From: Algoriphagus ratkowskyi
Lineage (GTDB): Bacteria > Bacteroidota > Bacteroidia > Cytophagales > Cyclobacteriaceae
Reading direction: 5' to 3'
DNA length: 64,000 nt
NCBI RefSeq assembly: GCF_002150505.1
Contig: NZ_MSSV01000001.1
Span: 248,001-312,000, forward strand
A model generated the notes under the pieces. The model had not been told where the DNA came from, did no database searches, and was given only the letters and a program-made list of their open reading frames with translations. The position numbers and the translations under genes are program-made. Shown here one piece after another: positions 26,655-37,800 of the stretch; positions within the stretch are counted from its first letter, which is position 1, and every line of letters starts with the position of its first letter.

Positions 26655-28478
26655 TCACTTCACCGCCTTCTCCATCCTCCCTTTTCCTCCCACGATCGGC
26701 AGGGTCAGCACCGTACCAACTAGATCTATCGTCAGTTCTGTGCCTGGCTTTGGAAGCAGCGTGTACTCTGCGTCTGAGGAGAAGATCATTAGTCCGATCT
26801 GCTGTCCTGCGGGGATGATCTGATCGTCTGGCTGTAGGTCGAAAGTGACCTCGTAAAACTTCCCTGGCACTAGTGGTTCGCCTTTTCGGATGGAGGAGTG
26901 GTTTTGTGGATCTGCCCAGCCTCGGGTGATGATATTGTCTGTGATTTTGGCATTTCTCCCTTCCGTCCAAGGCAAGGAAACCAGCCATACTGAAAGGTTA
27001 GCTGCAGGTTTATTCGAAGCGAGTTTTACGGTGATCTTCGGAATTCCAGAAATATGAATCGGCTCGGTTAGCACCGGGCTGAGATAGATCAATCTATGCT
27101 CGGTATAGTCTGCCTGCGCCAAGGCTGAACCAGAAAAGGAATAGTTGTCTACTAGCGTTTCTTGTTTGCCAGTAGTCTTTTTCTTCAGACTCATACTTCC
27201 TGCTGCCGGAGCTCCTGCTTTCAGGTAGAAGTTCACGTCTGAAGCCTCAGGATTTGGGAAGTCTTCATAAGGAGTTGGATTGCTTTGTTCGTCTCGCTCT
27301 CGGACGATATAGGCTTTTGGTCCTTCTTCCACACCGTTATCAACGCCATGAAGGTATTTGGTAAACCATTGATTCATCATAGCAAATGGGGGAGGTCCGC
27401 CATGGCCGTTTTGGTGATAATAGATTTTGGCAGGAATCCCTTTGGCGCGAGCCGCATCATAAATCCTATAGCTGTGTTCGGGCATCACGTTCCAGTCATT
27501 GAAGCCATGCGACATCAGCAAAGCTGCTTTCATCGGGCCCATATCATTGATGTAGTCACGGCCAGCCCAGAAGTCATTGTAGTCACCGGTAGCTCGATCC
27601 ATGCCTTGCGCCATTTCGGTATCACGGACCGTCTTGTTGTTGTAGGCACGTTTTGACTCATCTCCACTATGGATGAAATCATACAAGACATCGATATCCT
27701 CTCCCAAATATCCGCCCGGTGAGCGAACTAGTCCATTGGATCGGTAATAGTGATAATAGGAGGTATTGGGAGCGATGGGGATAATGGCTTCCAGGCCTTT
27801 TACGCCGGTAGTTGCCGCTGCCAGTGGGAGCGTGCCATTATAGGAAGTTCCGGTCATGCCCACTTTCCCAATGGACCAAAAGGCCATCACTTTTTCATTT
27901 CCGTCGGGCGTGGTATAGCCATTGTCTTTGCCTGTTAGCCATTCGATCACAGCCTTTGGTGCCAAAGATTCATTGTCTCCACCGACGGTGGGCGAGCCCT
28001 GCGAAAGTCCGGTGCCGGGAGAGGAGGAGTGCACCACGATGTAGCCACGAGGAACCCAAAGCATAATTTCAGTATTGGATATAATTGGCCGCTTACCTGT
28101 GCGAACTACCTCTGCTTTGTTTCTTGGCTTGGCTACTGCACCAAGTTCATGCTTTACATCCCAAAAGATGGGAGCTGATCCAGCAGTTCCTGCATAATAA
28201 GGGCTGCTGGCATAGACCACAGGAAGCTTGAGTCCTTCCGTTTCGGTTTGTTGCGGACGGGTTACATCCACATGCATCCGATCTTTTTTGCCATCTCCAT
28301 CGGTGTCAAACTCCGTTTCCACCCAGAGATCAGTACGAATCCAGTTGGCAGAATCCTTCAGTTCTGGGATGATTTGAGCTTCCCCATTTATAAAAATGGG
28401 TTTGACTTGTGCCAGTAGGTTGTGCGTTCCGAATACGAGTACCAGTAGAAAAAGTAGGGAGGGTTTGAAGAATTTCAT
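26655..28478 (-). CDS. secreted S15-family Xaa-Pro dipeptidyl-peptidase
   Basis: 607 residues with a signal peptide (1 to about 23, NLLAQ). Family marks: the nucleophile motif GMTGTSYNG, Asp in SHGFNDWNV, His in YYHQNGHGGPP, and the C-terminal beta-sandwich region (IHISGIPKITVKL, PGKFYEVTFDLQPDD, PAGQQIGLMIFSSD) of the CocE/NonD and X-Pro dipeptidyl-peptidase group. It likely removes Xaa-Pro dipeptides in the periplasm. Upstream sequence and the first about 45 codons are duplicated at 39746-39960. The frame 26569-26988 on the same strand is a shadow. Confidence 0.88.
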   Translation of the reverse strand: MKFFKPSLLFLLVLVFGTHNLLAQVKPIFINGEAQIIPELKDSANWIRTDLWVETEFDTDGDGKKDRMHVDVTRPQQTETEGLKLPVVYASSPYYAGTAGSAPIFWDVKHELGAVAKPRNKAEVVRTGKRPIISNTEIMLWVPRGYIVVHSSSPGTGLSQGSPTVGGDNESLAPKAVIEWLTGKDNGYTTPDGNEKVMAFWSIGKVGMTGTSYNGTLPLAAATTGVKGLEAIIPIAPNTSYYHYYRSNGLVRSPGGYLGEDIDVLYDFIHSGDESKRAYNNKTVRDTEMAQGMDRATGDYNDFWAGRDYINDMGPMKAALLMSHGFNDWNVMPEHSYRIYDAARAKGIPAKIYYHQNGHGGPPPFAMMNQWFTKYLHGVDNGVEEGPKAYIVRERDEQSNPTPYEDFPNPEASDVNFYLKAGAPAAGSMSLKKKTTGKQETLVDNYSFSGSALAQADYTEHRLIYLSPVLTEPIHISGIPKITVKLASNKPAANLSVWLVSLPWTEGRNAKITDNIITRGWADPQNHSSIRKGEPLVPGKFYEVTFDLQPDDQIIPAGQQIGLMIFSSDAEYTLLPKPGTELTIDLVGTVLTLPIVGGKGRMEKAVK

Positions 28479-28576
28479 AAAGCGGAATTTAATGTCGTTT
28501 TAATGGAATTCTTAAGATAAGGTAAAATGGGTTATTTGGAGAGGTTTCTTATTTGAATGATCGGTAGAAGGTAAAT

Positions 28577-29482
28577 ACCGATCGTGCCCTTGGCACTCTT
28601 GGTCTTTGTTTTCGATCTTACCCCGAATTTCGCTGCGCTGTATTCGGGGCTAATACGGGTTTTGCCTTTGGCAAAAGGGTAGTGCATAAGAAAATCCCTA
28701 ATGTCTGTTGTGTTTCTTTTTTAAGATAAGGCAGAGGAAACAAAGTATTAATTTGCTGCCTCATAAAAAAACTTGCTGTGATTACTGAACCCTTGCCAAA
28801 GGCAAGGCTAGTAAAAGCCCAGAATATAATTCTGGGTTTGAAACATATGTGATTTATTTATAGAGTGCCAAAGGCACGATCGGTGCTAAACAATGTTACA
28901 TCATCTATTTGGTTAACCTTTCCCCGAATTTCGCTGCGCTGTATTCGGGGCTGATACGGGTTTTGCCTTTGGCAAAAGGGTAGTGCATAAAAAAATCCCT
29001 AATGTGTGATGTGTTTCTTTTTTATGATAAGGCAGAGGAAACAAATTATAAATTTGCCGCCTCATAAAAAAACTTGCTCCGATTGCTGAACCCTTGCCAA
29101 GGGCTAGGCTGGTAAAAGCCTAGAATGTGATTTTGGGTTATGTTTCAGATTAAATTTTCGGAAAAAGGAAATACCGATCGTGCCCTTGGCACTCTCATAA
29201 TCTTTCTTGTTGATCTTACCCCGAATTTCGCTACGCTGTATTCGGGGCTGATACGGGTTTTGCCTTTGGCAAAAGGGTAGTGCATAAAAAAATCCCTAAT
29301 GTGTGATGTGTTTCTTTTTTATGATAAGGCAGAGGAAACAAATTATAAATTTGCCGCCTCATAAAAAAACTTGCTCCGATTGCTGAACCCTTGCCACGGC
29401 AAGGCTGGTAAAAGCCCAGAATATAATTCTGGGTATCGAAATCTAATCGATATATTTATAGAGTGCCAAAGGCACGATCGGT
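28577..29482. repeat. composite-palindrome array B, left part
   Basis: Units bounded by inverted 20-mers CGATCGTGCCCTTGGCACTC and GAGTGCCAAAGGCACGATCG. Each core contains CCCCGAATTTCGCTGCGC (copies at 28621, 28922 and 29219), CCTTTGGCAAAAGG and TTGCCAAAGGCAAG palindromes, and CCCAGAATATAATTCTGGG. The array stops about 26 bp before the transposase ATG. Confidence 0.85.
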
Positions 29483-29508
29483 ATTAAATATTTATAAGTA
29501 ATAGGACT

Positions 29509-29955
29509 ATGCCACAATCCCTTGCAAAAGTATATCTCCATGTTATTTTTTCAACAAAGGATAGAAAACCTTTTATTTCTCCAGAAACAAAACCAATCCT
29601 GCAGGCTTACATCATTGCTTTAGCTTCCGAACTTGGAATTTACACTCTAGAAATCTTCGCTAATCCAGATCATATACATTGGCTTTGTACTCTTCCAAGA
29701 ACACTGAGCATTGCCGACATGATTCAAAAGATTAAAATTCCCAGTTCAAATAAGATGGCTAGAATTGGTCCCAAGGAATTTCATTGGCAGAAAGGATACG
29801 CCGCTTATTCAGTAAGTCAATCAAAATTGGAAACAGTTAAAAAGTACATTCAAAACCAGGAAGAGCATCATCGTAAAATAACTTTTCAAGAGGAGTATAT
29901 TCAATTTTTGGAAGAATATGAAATCGAATATGATTTGAGATACGTCTGGGATTGA
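29509..29955 (+). mobile_element. second single-domain IS200/Y1 (HUH) transposase
   Basis: 148 residues. HUH motif H55-I-H57 in NPDHIHWLC and probable catalytic Y113 in VKKYIQNQEEHH. It is clearly related to, but well diverged from, the protein at 9505. It lies between two boundary inverted repeats of array B: the left boundary (ends 29482) and right boundary (starts 29976) face outward on each side. No TnpB is present. The coupling of a distinct repeat family to a distinct enzyme suggests an independent enzyme/substrate pair. Confidence 0.88.
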
Positions 29956-29975
29956 ATTATCGAAAGTCAGTAAAT

Positions 29976-32070
29976 ACCGATCGTGCCCTTGGCACTCTTG
30001 AAAGAGAGGATGCTAAACTCACCCCGAATTTCGCTGCGCTGTATTCGGGGCTGATACGGGTTTTGCCTTTGGCAAAAAGAGCTGTCGCGTCATTGCCGAA
30101 CCCTTGCCAACGGCAAGGTTGGTAAAAGCCCAGAATGCAATTCTGGGCTTGAAATATAGGAGATGTTTTTATAGAGTGCCAAAGGCTCGATCGGTGATAA
30201 ACAATCTCGTATGATCTATTTGGTAAACCTTACCCCGAATTTCGCTGCGCTGTATTCGGGGCTGATACGGGTTTTGCCTTTGGCAAAAAGAGCTGTCGCG
30301 TCATTGCCGAACCCTTGCCAACGGCAAGGTTGGTAAAAGCCCAGAATGCAATTCTGGGCTTGAAATATAGGAGATGTTTTTATAGAGTGCCAAAGGCACG
30401 ATCGGTACTAAACAATCTCGTATGATCTATTTGGTCAACATCACCCCGAATTTCGCTGCGCTGCATTCGGGGCTGATACGGGTTTTGCCTTTGGCAAAAT
30501 AGCTGTCGAATTATTGCCGATTCCTTGCCAAAGGCAAGGTTGGTAAAAGCCCAGAATACAATTCTGGGTTTAAAATAAATTAGAATTTTTTTGTAGAGTG
30601 CCAAAGGCACGATCGGTGATGAACATTTTTTTCTCATGAGTAAATCAAAATTTTCAACCTCTATAAATTGAATTGAAATATATATGGGATTGGATTATGG
30701 TAGAATTTAATACCGATCGTGCCCTTGGCACTCTTGTTCTATGATTTCGAATTTACCCCGAATTTCGCTGCGCTGTATTCGGGGCTGATACGGGTTTTGC
30801 CTTTGGCAAAATAGCTGTCGAATTATTGCTGAACCCTTGCCAAAGGCAAGCCTGGTAATAGCCCAGAATGTAATTCTGGGTTATGTTTCTGATTAAATTA
30901 TCGAAAAAAGGAAATACCAATCGTGCCCTTGGCACTCTCATAATCTTTCTTGTTGATCTTACCCCGAATTTCGCTTCGCTGCATTTGGGGCTGATACGGG
31001 TTTTGCCTTTGGCAAAAGGGTAGTCGAATTATTACTGAACCCTTGCCAAGGGAAAGGCCAGTAAAAGCCTAGAATGTGATTTTGGGTTATGTTTCTGATT
31101 AAATTTTCGGAAAAAGGAAATACCGATCGTGCCCTTGGCACTCGCATGATCTTTCTGGCTGATCTTACCCCGAATTTCGCTGCGCTGCATTCGGGGCTGA
31201 TACGGGTTTTGCCTTTGGCAAAAGGGCAGTCGAATTATTGCTGAACCCTTGCCAAGGGCAAGGCTAGTAAAAGCCCAGAATGGAATTCTGGGTTTGGAAC
31301 GTATGTGATTTATTTATAGAGTGCCAAAGGCACGATCGGTAATGAAAATTTTCATCCCATGAGTAAATCAAAATTTTCAACCTCTGCAAATTGAAATTCA
31401 TTACATATAGGTTCGGGATTGAATTATCGGGGTCAGGTAAATACCGATCGTGCCCTTGGCACTCTTGTTCTATGATTTCGAATTTACCCCGAATTTCGCT
31501 GCGCTGTATTCGGGGCTGATACGGGTTTTGCCTTTGGCAAAAGGGCAGTCGAATTATTGCTGAACCCTTGCCAAAGGCAAGCCTGGTAATAGCCCAGAAT
31601 GTAATTCTGGGTTATGTTTCTGATTAAATTATCGAAAAAAGGAAATACCAATCGTGCCCTTGGCACTCTCATAATCTTTCTTGTTGATCTTACCCCGAAT
31701 TTCGCTTCGCTGCATTCGGGGCTGATACGGGTTTTGCCTTTGGCAAAATGGCAGTCGAATTATTGCTGAACCCTTGCCAAGGGCAAGGCTGGTATAAGCC
31801 AAGGATGTGATTTTGGGTTATGTTTCTGATTAAATTTTCGGAAAAAGGAAATACCGATCGTGCCCTTGGCACTCTTCTTCTATGATTTTGATTTTACCCC
31901 GAATTTCGCTTCCCTGCATTCGGGGCTGATATGGGTTTTGCCTTTGGCAAAAGGGCAATCGAATTATTGCTGAACCCTTGCCAAAGGAAAGGCCAGTAAA
32001 AGCCCAGAATGTAATTCTGGGTTTTGAAACGTATGTGATTTATCTATAGAGTGCCAAAGGCACGATCGGT
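29976..32070. repeat. composite-palindrome array B, right part
   Basis: Nine more core copies (CCCCGAATTTCGCT at about 30021, 30233, 30442, 30755, 30961, 31167, 31487, 31692 and 31896). Some units are complete, with both inverted ends; others are half units. A larger block of three half units (30710-31340) recurs at 31440-32070, so multi-unit blocks have also been duplicated. The minus-strand frames starting MRVPRAR are translations of the repeat, not genes. Confidence 0.85.
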
Positions 32071-32144
32071 GCTAAATAATCTCAATAGAACAATATTATT
32101 ATTTATACTTACAGTACTATATAATACCTTTTCTTAAATTAATT

Positions 32145-32290
32145 TATGTATATCCGCTTTTCTACCAGTAAGACGTCAAAAGCAATGTAAGATATGTTAA
32201 ACTTAAGAATTGAGGCCACTTCAGTCTTAGGTCATCCAACCTGATAAGCAAAGAATCTAAGGTGACTGGCATCATTGCGGATAATCATAA
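32145..32290. mobile_element. MITE copy 2 (146 bp)
   Basis: Left end TATGTATATCCGCTTTTCTA followed by CCAGTA; right end TGACTGGCATCATTGCGG followed by ATAATCATA, its imperfect complement. The interior is shorter than in copy 1. It ends 10 bp from the stop codon of the DUF1206 gene, so it may shape that gene's 3' end. Confidence 0.75.
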
Positions 32291-32299
32291 TTAATAAAA

Positions 32300-33103
32300 C
32301 TATTCTATTTCGCTAATGTCTGAATGTCTCGCTACCATAAAACAAAATATGCCATAGCCCAGCATACCCAACGCTACTGCTCCCATCAAAAAATTCCCAT
32401 AGGGCAGACTAAGCAAATATTGTAAAGCGCCTTCCGTTCCCTGTAGTTCATCACTGTCATGAGCCAAAATAACTTTAATTAAAAAGAAGGAAATTACACC
32501 GAAAACTACTCCTCTTGCTATATACCCGTATTTTCCAGCTCGTTTTACCAGTTGGTATTCTTTATTGTTATCAGGATTTTCGTCTAACTTTTTCATGTGT
32601 TTTCCACTAAATCCTATATAGGCTTGCCAAATAGCATTTATTCCTGAGCCTATAGCAATTATCCAGATCACCCAAACTCCCCATTCCTTTTCGAGCAACA
32701 TGTTTAATGCTGCTTTTTTAGAATCATCTCCTGATGAACCTCCACTAGTAAAGAGAGGTTTAGCAAAGGAATAAGCAATGAATGCGTACAAAATTCCCGA
32801 ATAAGCGTATTTGATTCTAGAAGCAATTCTCTTTTTGCCTTCATCGCCGTTGGGGTCAACTGCAGCTTGATACAAACGCCATAAGCTATACGATAATAAG
32901 CCTAATGCAACAATGCTTGTAAGGATCACTCCACCAGGCAATTCTTGGAGGAAACGTACAATTCCAGATTTTCCTTTTATATCACCTCCTAAACCAAATG
33001 CGGCCATTGCAGCTAATATTCCGATCAAAGCATATACTAAACCTTTACTATAATAACCGAATTGTTTTACCTTTTTTACTTTGTCTTTCTTTGAGTTTTC
33101 CAT
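32300..33103 (-). CDS. DUF1206 membrane protein, paralogue 1
   Basis: 267 residues with about six membrane segments arranged as three pairs, the DUF1206 pattern. Each pair starts with a KxxGxxxxGLVYxxIG-like motif: FGYYSKGLVYALIGILAA, YAYSGILYAFIAYSFAKPLF, and KYGYIARGVVFGVISFFLI. The N-terminus is very basic. Function is unknown; it probably acts in the inner membrane. A close paralogue lies 294 bp upstream in the same orientation. Confidence 0.8.
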   Translation of the reverse strand: MENSKKDKVKKVKQFGYYSKGLVYALIGILAAMAAFGLGGDIKGKSGIVRFLQELPGGVILTSIVALGLLSYSLWRLYQAAVDPNGDEGKKRIASRIKYAYSGILYAFIAYSFAKPLFTSGGSSGDDSKKAALNMLLEKEWGVWVIWIIAIGSGINAIWQAYIGFSGKHMKKLDENPDNNKEYQLVKRAGKYGYIARGVVFGVISFFLIKVILAHDSDELQGTEGALQYLLSLPYGNFLMGAVALGMLGYGIFCFMVARHSDISEIE

Positions 33104-33299
33104 ATGCTAAAGCTGCTGCAAGGTTGATTATATTTATGATCCAAGGGTGCATGTGTTGTGCCAAATAAACTAGAGAGCAATTTAATTTGAGCCTCGTTCA
33201 TCTAATCTTATATATTGGGATTTCAATTTAGCTATTTAAAGTTAAGGCTGTTTGCTCAAGACTAACTGCTTATTTGTTCCTTCTCGAGGTGATCTTGAC

Positions 33300-33352
33300 T
33301 CCGCCATTGCGAGGAACAGTCTGTCCCGACATGTCGGGGAAGCAATCTCATT
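33300..33352. repeat. short intergenic palindromic repeat (CATTGCGAGG type)
   Basis: CATTGCGAGGAACAG, a hairpin TGTCCCGACATGTCGGGG, then AAGCAATCTC. A related, longer and inverted copy lies at about 40085-40196. Small repeats of this kind are widespread in bacterial intergenic regions; no function is assigned. Confidence 0.45.
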
Positions 33353-33397
33353 GATAATTCCTAATTCCTTAAAATACCTTTTCTTAAATTGATAAGG

Positions 33398-34201
33398 CTA
33401 CTCCATTCCGCTAATAGCAGAATGTCGGGCAACCATAATACAAAAGATGCCAAAACCTAGCATTCCCAAGGCCACTGCTCCCATAAGAAAACTGCCATAG
33501 GGCAAACTCAATAAATAATGAAAAGCACCCTCTGTGTCTTTCAGAGCATTGGCATTATGAGCCAAGCTAACCAATACTAAAAAATATGAAATAACTCCAA
33601 AAACTACTCCTCTTGCCATATAGCCATATCTTCCGCTGCGTTTCACCAATTTGTACTCATTTTTGGTATTAGGGTTTTCATCTATCTGAATCATAAACTT
33701 GCCACTAATTCCCAGATATACCTGCCAAATAGCATTCCCGGCCATACCTATGGCAAAAATCCACATCACCCAGATTCCCCAATCCTTTTCCAACAGTATA
33801 CTTAATGCAGCTTTTTGAGACTCACCTTCCGATGAAACTACAGAACTGAAAAGTGGTTTGGCAAACGAATAGGCTATGGCTCCATAAAAAAATCCTGAAT
33901 AAGCGAATTGAATTCTTGGCCCAATTCGAGTTTTGCCTTCTTCGCCGTGGGGATCAACTGCGGCTTCATAAAAGCGCCATAGGCCATGTGCTAATAATCC
34001 TAAAGCTACAATTGCTGTAAGAACTATACCACCAGGCAAGTCATGAAGAAATTGGGCAATACCAGCTTTACCTTTAATATCTCCTCCCAAGCCAAAGGCA
34101 ACTAGTGCAGCTAATATACCAATCAGGGAATACACCAAGCCTTTACTGTAGAAGCCGAATTGCTTCACCTTTTTTATTTTTTCTTTTTTTGATTTTTCCA
34201 T
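33398..34201 (-). CDS. DUF1206 membrane protein, paralogue 2
   Basis: 267 residues, the same length as paralogue 1 and similar throughout (FGFYSKGLVYSLIGILAA, FAYSGFFYGAIAYSFAKPLF, RYGYMARGVVFGVISYFLV). The central loop differs (SSVVSSEGESQKAA against SGGSSGDDSKKAA). The two are tandem duplicates, probably old, since nucleotide identity is moderate. The gap between them contains the CATTGCGAGG repeat and may hold a separate promoter. Confidence 0.8.
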   Translation of the reverse strand: MEKSKKEKIKKVKQFGFYSKGLVYSLIGILAALVAFGLGGDIKGKAGIAQFLHDLPGGIVLTAIVALGLLAHGLWRFYEAAVDPHGEEGKTRIGPRIQFAYSGFFYGAIAYSFAKPLFSSVVSSEGESQKAALSILLEKDWGIWVMWIFAIGMAGNAIWQVYLGISGKFMIQIDENPNTKNEYKLVKRSGRYGYMARGVVFGVISYFLVLVSLAHNANALKDTEGAFHYLLSLPYGSFLMGAVALGMLGFGIFCIMVARHSAISGME

Positions 34202-34367
34202 TTCCTAATACTTTCTAAAGGGCTGTCTCTTTCCTCGGTTTAGGAGATGGACTGTAACTGTAAGGGGTTTAGCTTACTTAAATAAAGTAGTGTGGTTTAC
34301 AGTAATTACGCATTTAATAGGTTATAAAAAATAATTAATACCTATTACACTAAGGATTGTGAGTTTA

Positions 34368-34808
34368 TCAATTCGCCAGAGTTGTTAAATTCAGCCAGAA
34401 TTGCTCAATTTTTAATATAGCACCTAGAAATTCATCCATATTTAGTGGTTTTTTCACATAACTGTTGCAGTGGTTATCATAGGCTTTATCAATATCCTTC
34501 TGACTGGATGAAGTCGTCAGCATTATGACAGGGATTTTTTTTAGGCCTGGATCAGCTTTGATTTGCTTTAAAACCTCATGTCCATTATATATGGGAATGT
34601 TGATGTCCAAAAGCACCAGGTCAGGTTTTTTGCTATTGATATATTCCCCTCTCTTAAATAAAAAGTCAAGCGCTTCTTGACCATTTTTGACGACAGTTAT
34701 CTCTGCTTTTATTTTAAGATCTTCGAAAGATTCTAATATGAGAAATATATCACCTTCGTTGTCTTCCACTAAAAGGATATGGGCCATTTTCATTTTGTTA
34801 TTATCCAT
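34368..34808 (-). CDS. Rcp1-like single-domain response regulator
   Basis: 146 residues, a stand-alone receiver domain. Acidic pair ED in LLVEDNEGD, phosphorylation site Asp in DLVLLDINIP, conserved Thr in VIMLTTSS, Lys in YVKKPLN. The long insert YNGHEVLKQIKADPGL and the KIPVIMLTTSS pattern are typical of the Rcp1 class that partners phytochrome-like kinases. There is no output domain. Its ATG lies one base after the stop codon of the hybrid-less giant kinase, so the two are co-translated and likely form a phosphorelay pair. Confidence 0.88.
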   Translation of the reverse strand: MDNNKMKMAHILLVEDNEGDIFLILESFEDLKIKAEITVVKNGQEALDFLFKRGEYINSKKPDLVLLDINIPIYNGHEVLKQIKADPGLKKIPVIMLTTSSSQKDIDKAYDNHCNSYVKKPLNMDEFLGAILKIEQFWLNLTTLAN

Positions 34809-34809
34809 T

Positions 34810-37800
34810 CTATTTGATTTTAGAAATTGTGAAATAAAATACTGTGCCTTCGCCGAGGATGGACTCCAACCAAATCTTGCCCCCTAAAAATGCTACATGC
34901 CTTTTGGCAATTGAAAGACCTATTCCTGTCCCAGCAAATTCATCCTTATTTTGTAATCTTTGGAACATGACAAATATTTTATCGTGGAATTGAGGATCTA
35001 TTCCAACCCCATTGTCTTTGATTGAAAATTTCCATTCATGTTCGTATTCCACTCCTTCAATCTCGATTTGTACTGGATTATCAGAGTACTTCAGTGCATT
35101 GTCAAGCAGGCAATGAAAGATTTGCGTTACCACTGCTTTATACGTTTTTAAGGTTGGTAGTTCCTGAAGTGTAAAAGAGGCCGATTTCTCTGAAATGAGT
35201 TTTCTCCGTAATTGCTTAAAATCAGCAATTACTTGGTTTAGATTTAGCTCTTCTGTTCCTTCAGTAGGTTTACTTGCTCTAGAATACTCCAATAAATCAA
35301 GAATGATCTGCTTCATTCTTTTGGCGCCATCTGTTGCAAAGTGAATATACTGGTGTCCTTTTTCGTCCAATTGATCTCCGTATTTCCGCTTCAATAGATC
35401 CATAAAGCTTGCAATCATTCTCAGTGGTTCCTGTAGATCATGGGAAGCAACAAAAGCAAATTGTTCTAATTCTTCATTAGAACGCTCAAGTTCCTGCGTG
35501 TATTTTTGAAGTTCTTGATTCAGATCATTTAACTGAATTTGCATCACTTTTTGCTCCGTCACGTTAGCCATAGCTCCAACCATACGGACCGCTTTCCCTT
35601 CTATATCTCTGACTATAATTCCCCGATCGATTACATACAGTATTTCACCTTTTTCATTATATACTCTATATTCTAGTTCCCATCGGGAACATAATGGATC
35701 TGAAATAGCATCATCCAAGCTCGCCTGTATTTTGGGAAGGTCTTCTAGATGAAATTTATCTTTCCAGAATTCACTTTCCTTAAGAGAAGCGGAAGCTTCT
35801 TTTCCAAAAAACCTTTCAATTGAACTGGATCGGTAAAATGTATGGTTGACTAGATCCCAATCCCAAATAGAATCCTTGGTTGCTTCAGTTACTTTTTCAA
35901 ATCGCTCGTGTGCTTGGAGGATACTTAATTCTGCTTTTTTACGCTCGGTAATATCCAGGATAATTGCTAAAAATCTTTTGTTGTACCCTTCTATTATAAA
36001 TTGTAAATGGACTTCCACAGGGTAAGTACTTCCGTCTTTCCGTTGATGATTGGTGAAAAATATAATTTTCTTCTGATCATCAGTTACCAATGGATTTATA
36101 AGCTCTTTGAAAGAAGTAGATGTGAAATCGGGCTTTATATCAAGAGGTGATATTTCTTTTATTTCCTCCTCTGAATAGCCAAGATTATTAAGCGCACCTT
36201 TGTTGACATATATAAATTGGAGTGTATCAGCATCGAATATATAAATTTCATTTAGGCTGTTTTCTATGGTTGCCTGCAGACTAGACCTTTTCTCTTCCGC
36301 TTCCTTACGTTCTGTTATATCTCTCGTTATTCCCAATAATGAAGTGATAAGCCCTTGCTCGTTCTTCATCGGTACAGAATGTGTCTCTAACCAGCGGTGA
36401 GTGCCTTGAAGCCCTTCAATCTCATATATGAGTTTCCCAGCCTCTCCTCTAAATACATTTTTTATAAGATCAGCAAATGCTTTTCTATGATCCGGCAATA
36501 GAATATTTATTACAGCTTTCCCTAGCACTTGCTCCTCGCTCTCAGCTTCCAACATTGCCAAACCTGCTTGGTTCATCATTAAAAGTTTACCATCCGAGTC
36601 TAATAATTTTACGCATTCTGGTTCTGCTTCTAAAATAGTGCGAAACTTATTTTCGCTTTCCGCCAGTTTTATTTCTGATTTCTTTCGTTCATCAATGTCC
36701 TGAAAACTTCCAAAAATCCGTTTGCATTCACCTTCTATAAATTCAGAATTACCGGTGGCACGCACCCACAATTCAGTCTTGTTTTTAGTAATTAAAATAG
36801 CTTCATAATCAAATGGGGTTCCGAAGGAGATAGAATTTTCTATGTTTTGCTGTACTAATTCGCGAAAATCCTCTCTGAAGAAGTTGATACCTGTTTCTAA
36901 TTTTGGTATAAATAATTTAGGGTCCGTTTCATGCATTTTATGAACCTCATCTGACCAAAAAAGGCTTTGATTCACTAAATCAATATCCCAACTTCCAATT
37001 TTGGCCAACTGATTAGCCTGACGATTTAATTCCCTAAGTTTCTTTTCTTCCGTAATATCCTTTGCAACCGCATAGATAATACCATGCTCCGGTGCTGAAG
37101 TTGCCGACCAGCTCAACCACACTATTTTGCCCTGTTTGGTGATGTACCGGTTTTCATAATTGGATTGTCTTCCCCCACTGTATAGATTGAATTGCTGATC
37201 TTTGGTCTTCAGCCTATCATCCTCATGAACAAATGATCTGATCGGCTGTGAGCACATTTCTTCTAATGAATATCCCAGTAATTCTAAACCAGCTGGGTTG
37301 ATCCGTTTTAGATAGCCATCAAAACCTGCAACACAAATGATTCCAGGGATGAAGTCAAAAATCTGAGCCAATTCGATTTCAATTTTCTTACGACTTAGTT
37401 CGGCACCGATAGAAGACTCTAATTTTTGCAGTAGAGCTGAATAATGGACTAAAGCCGATTTCGTTTTTTGCGTACCTAACAGCAGCACACCTATAACCTC
37501 TTCTTTATCTTTCAATGGCACTCCCATCATGGCCACTATACCTGCATTCATCGCAGCCACTTTTCTGCTTGTAAGCCACTGACCCTCGAAATTCCCCCAA
37601 ATCTCTGTCGTTTGATATTCCCAAACATAGCCGGGCATTCCCTCGCCTATGGCACAAGTCTTTATTTCTTTGGTCGCTTCATAAAAGGTATTTCCAGCCT
37701 TGCCTTCAGCGTAATTAGTGACCCGATTAATTGTTTTAGCGTCAATAGCAGGCAACCAAATTTCAGCGAAATCAAAGTCTCCAAACTTAGTTATGTGCGC

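Noticed and set aside
26569-26988. 139-codon minus-strand frame with Arg-rich sequence
   Set aside because: It overlaps the 3' part of the S15 peptidase in another frame and looks like a shadow.
30380-31872. Minus-strand frames starting MRVPRAR, 60-85 codons each
   Set aside because: They recur with every unit of array B and translate the repeat; they have no independent coding signature.
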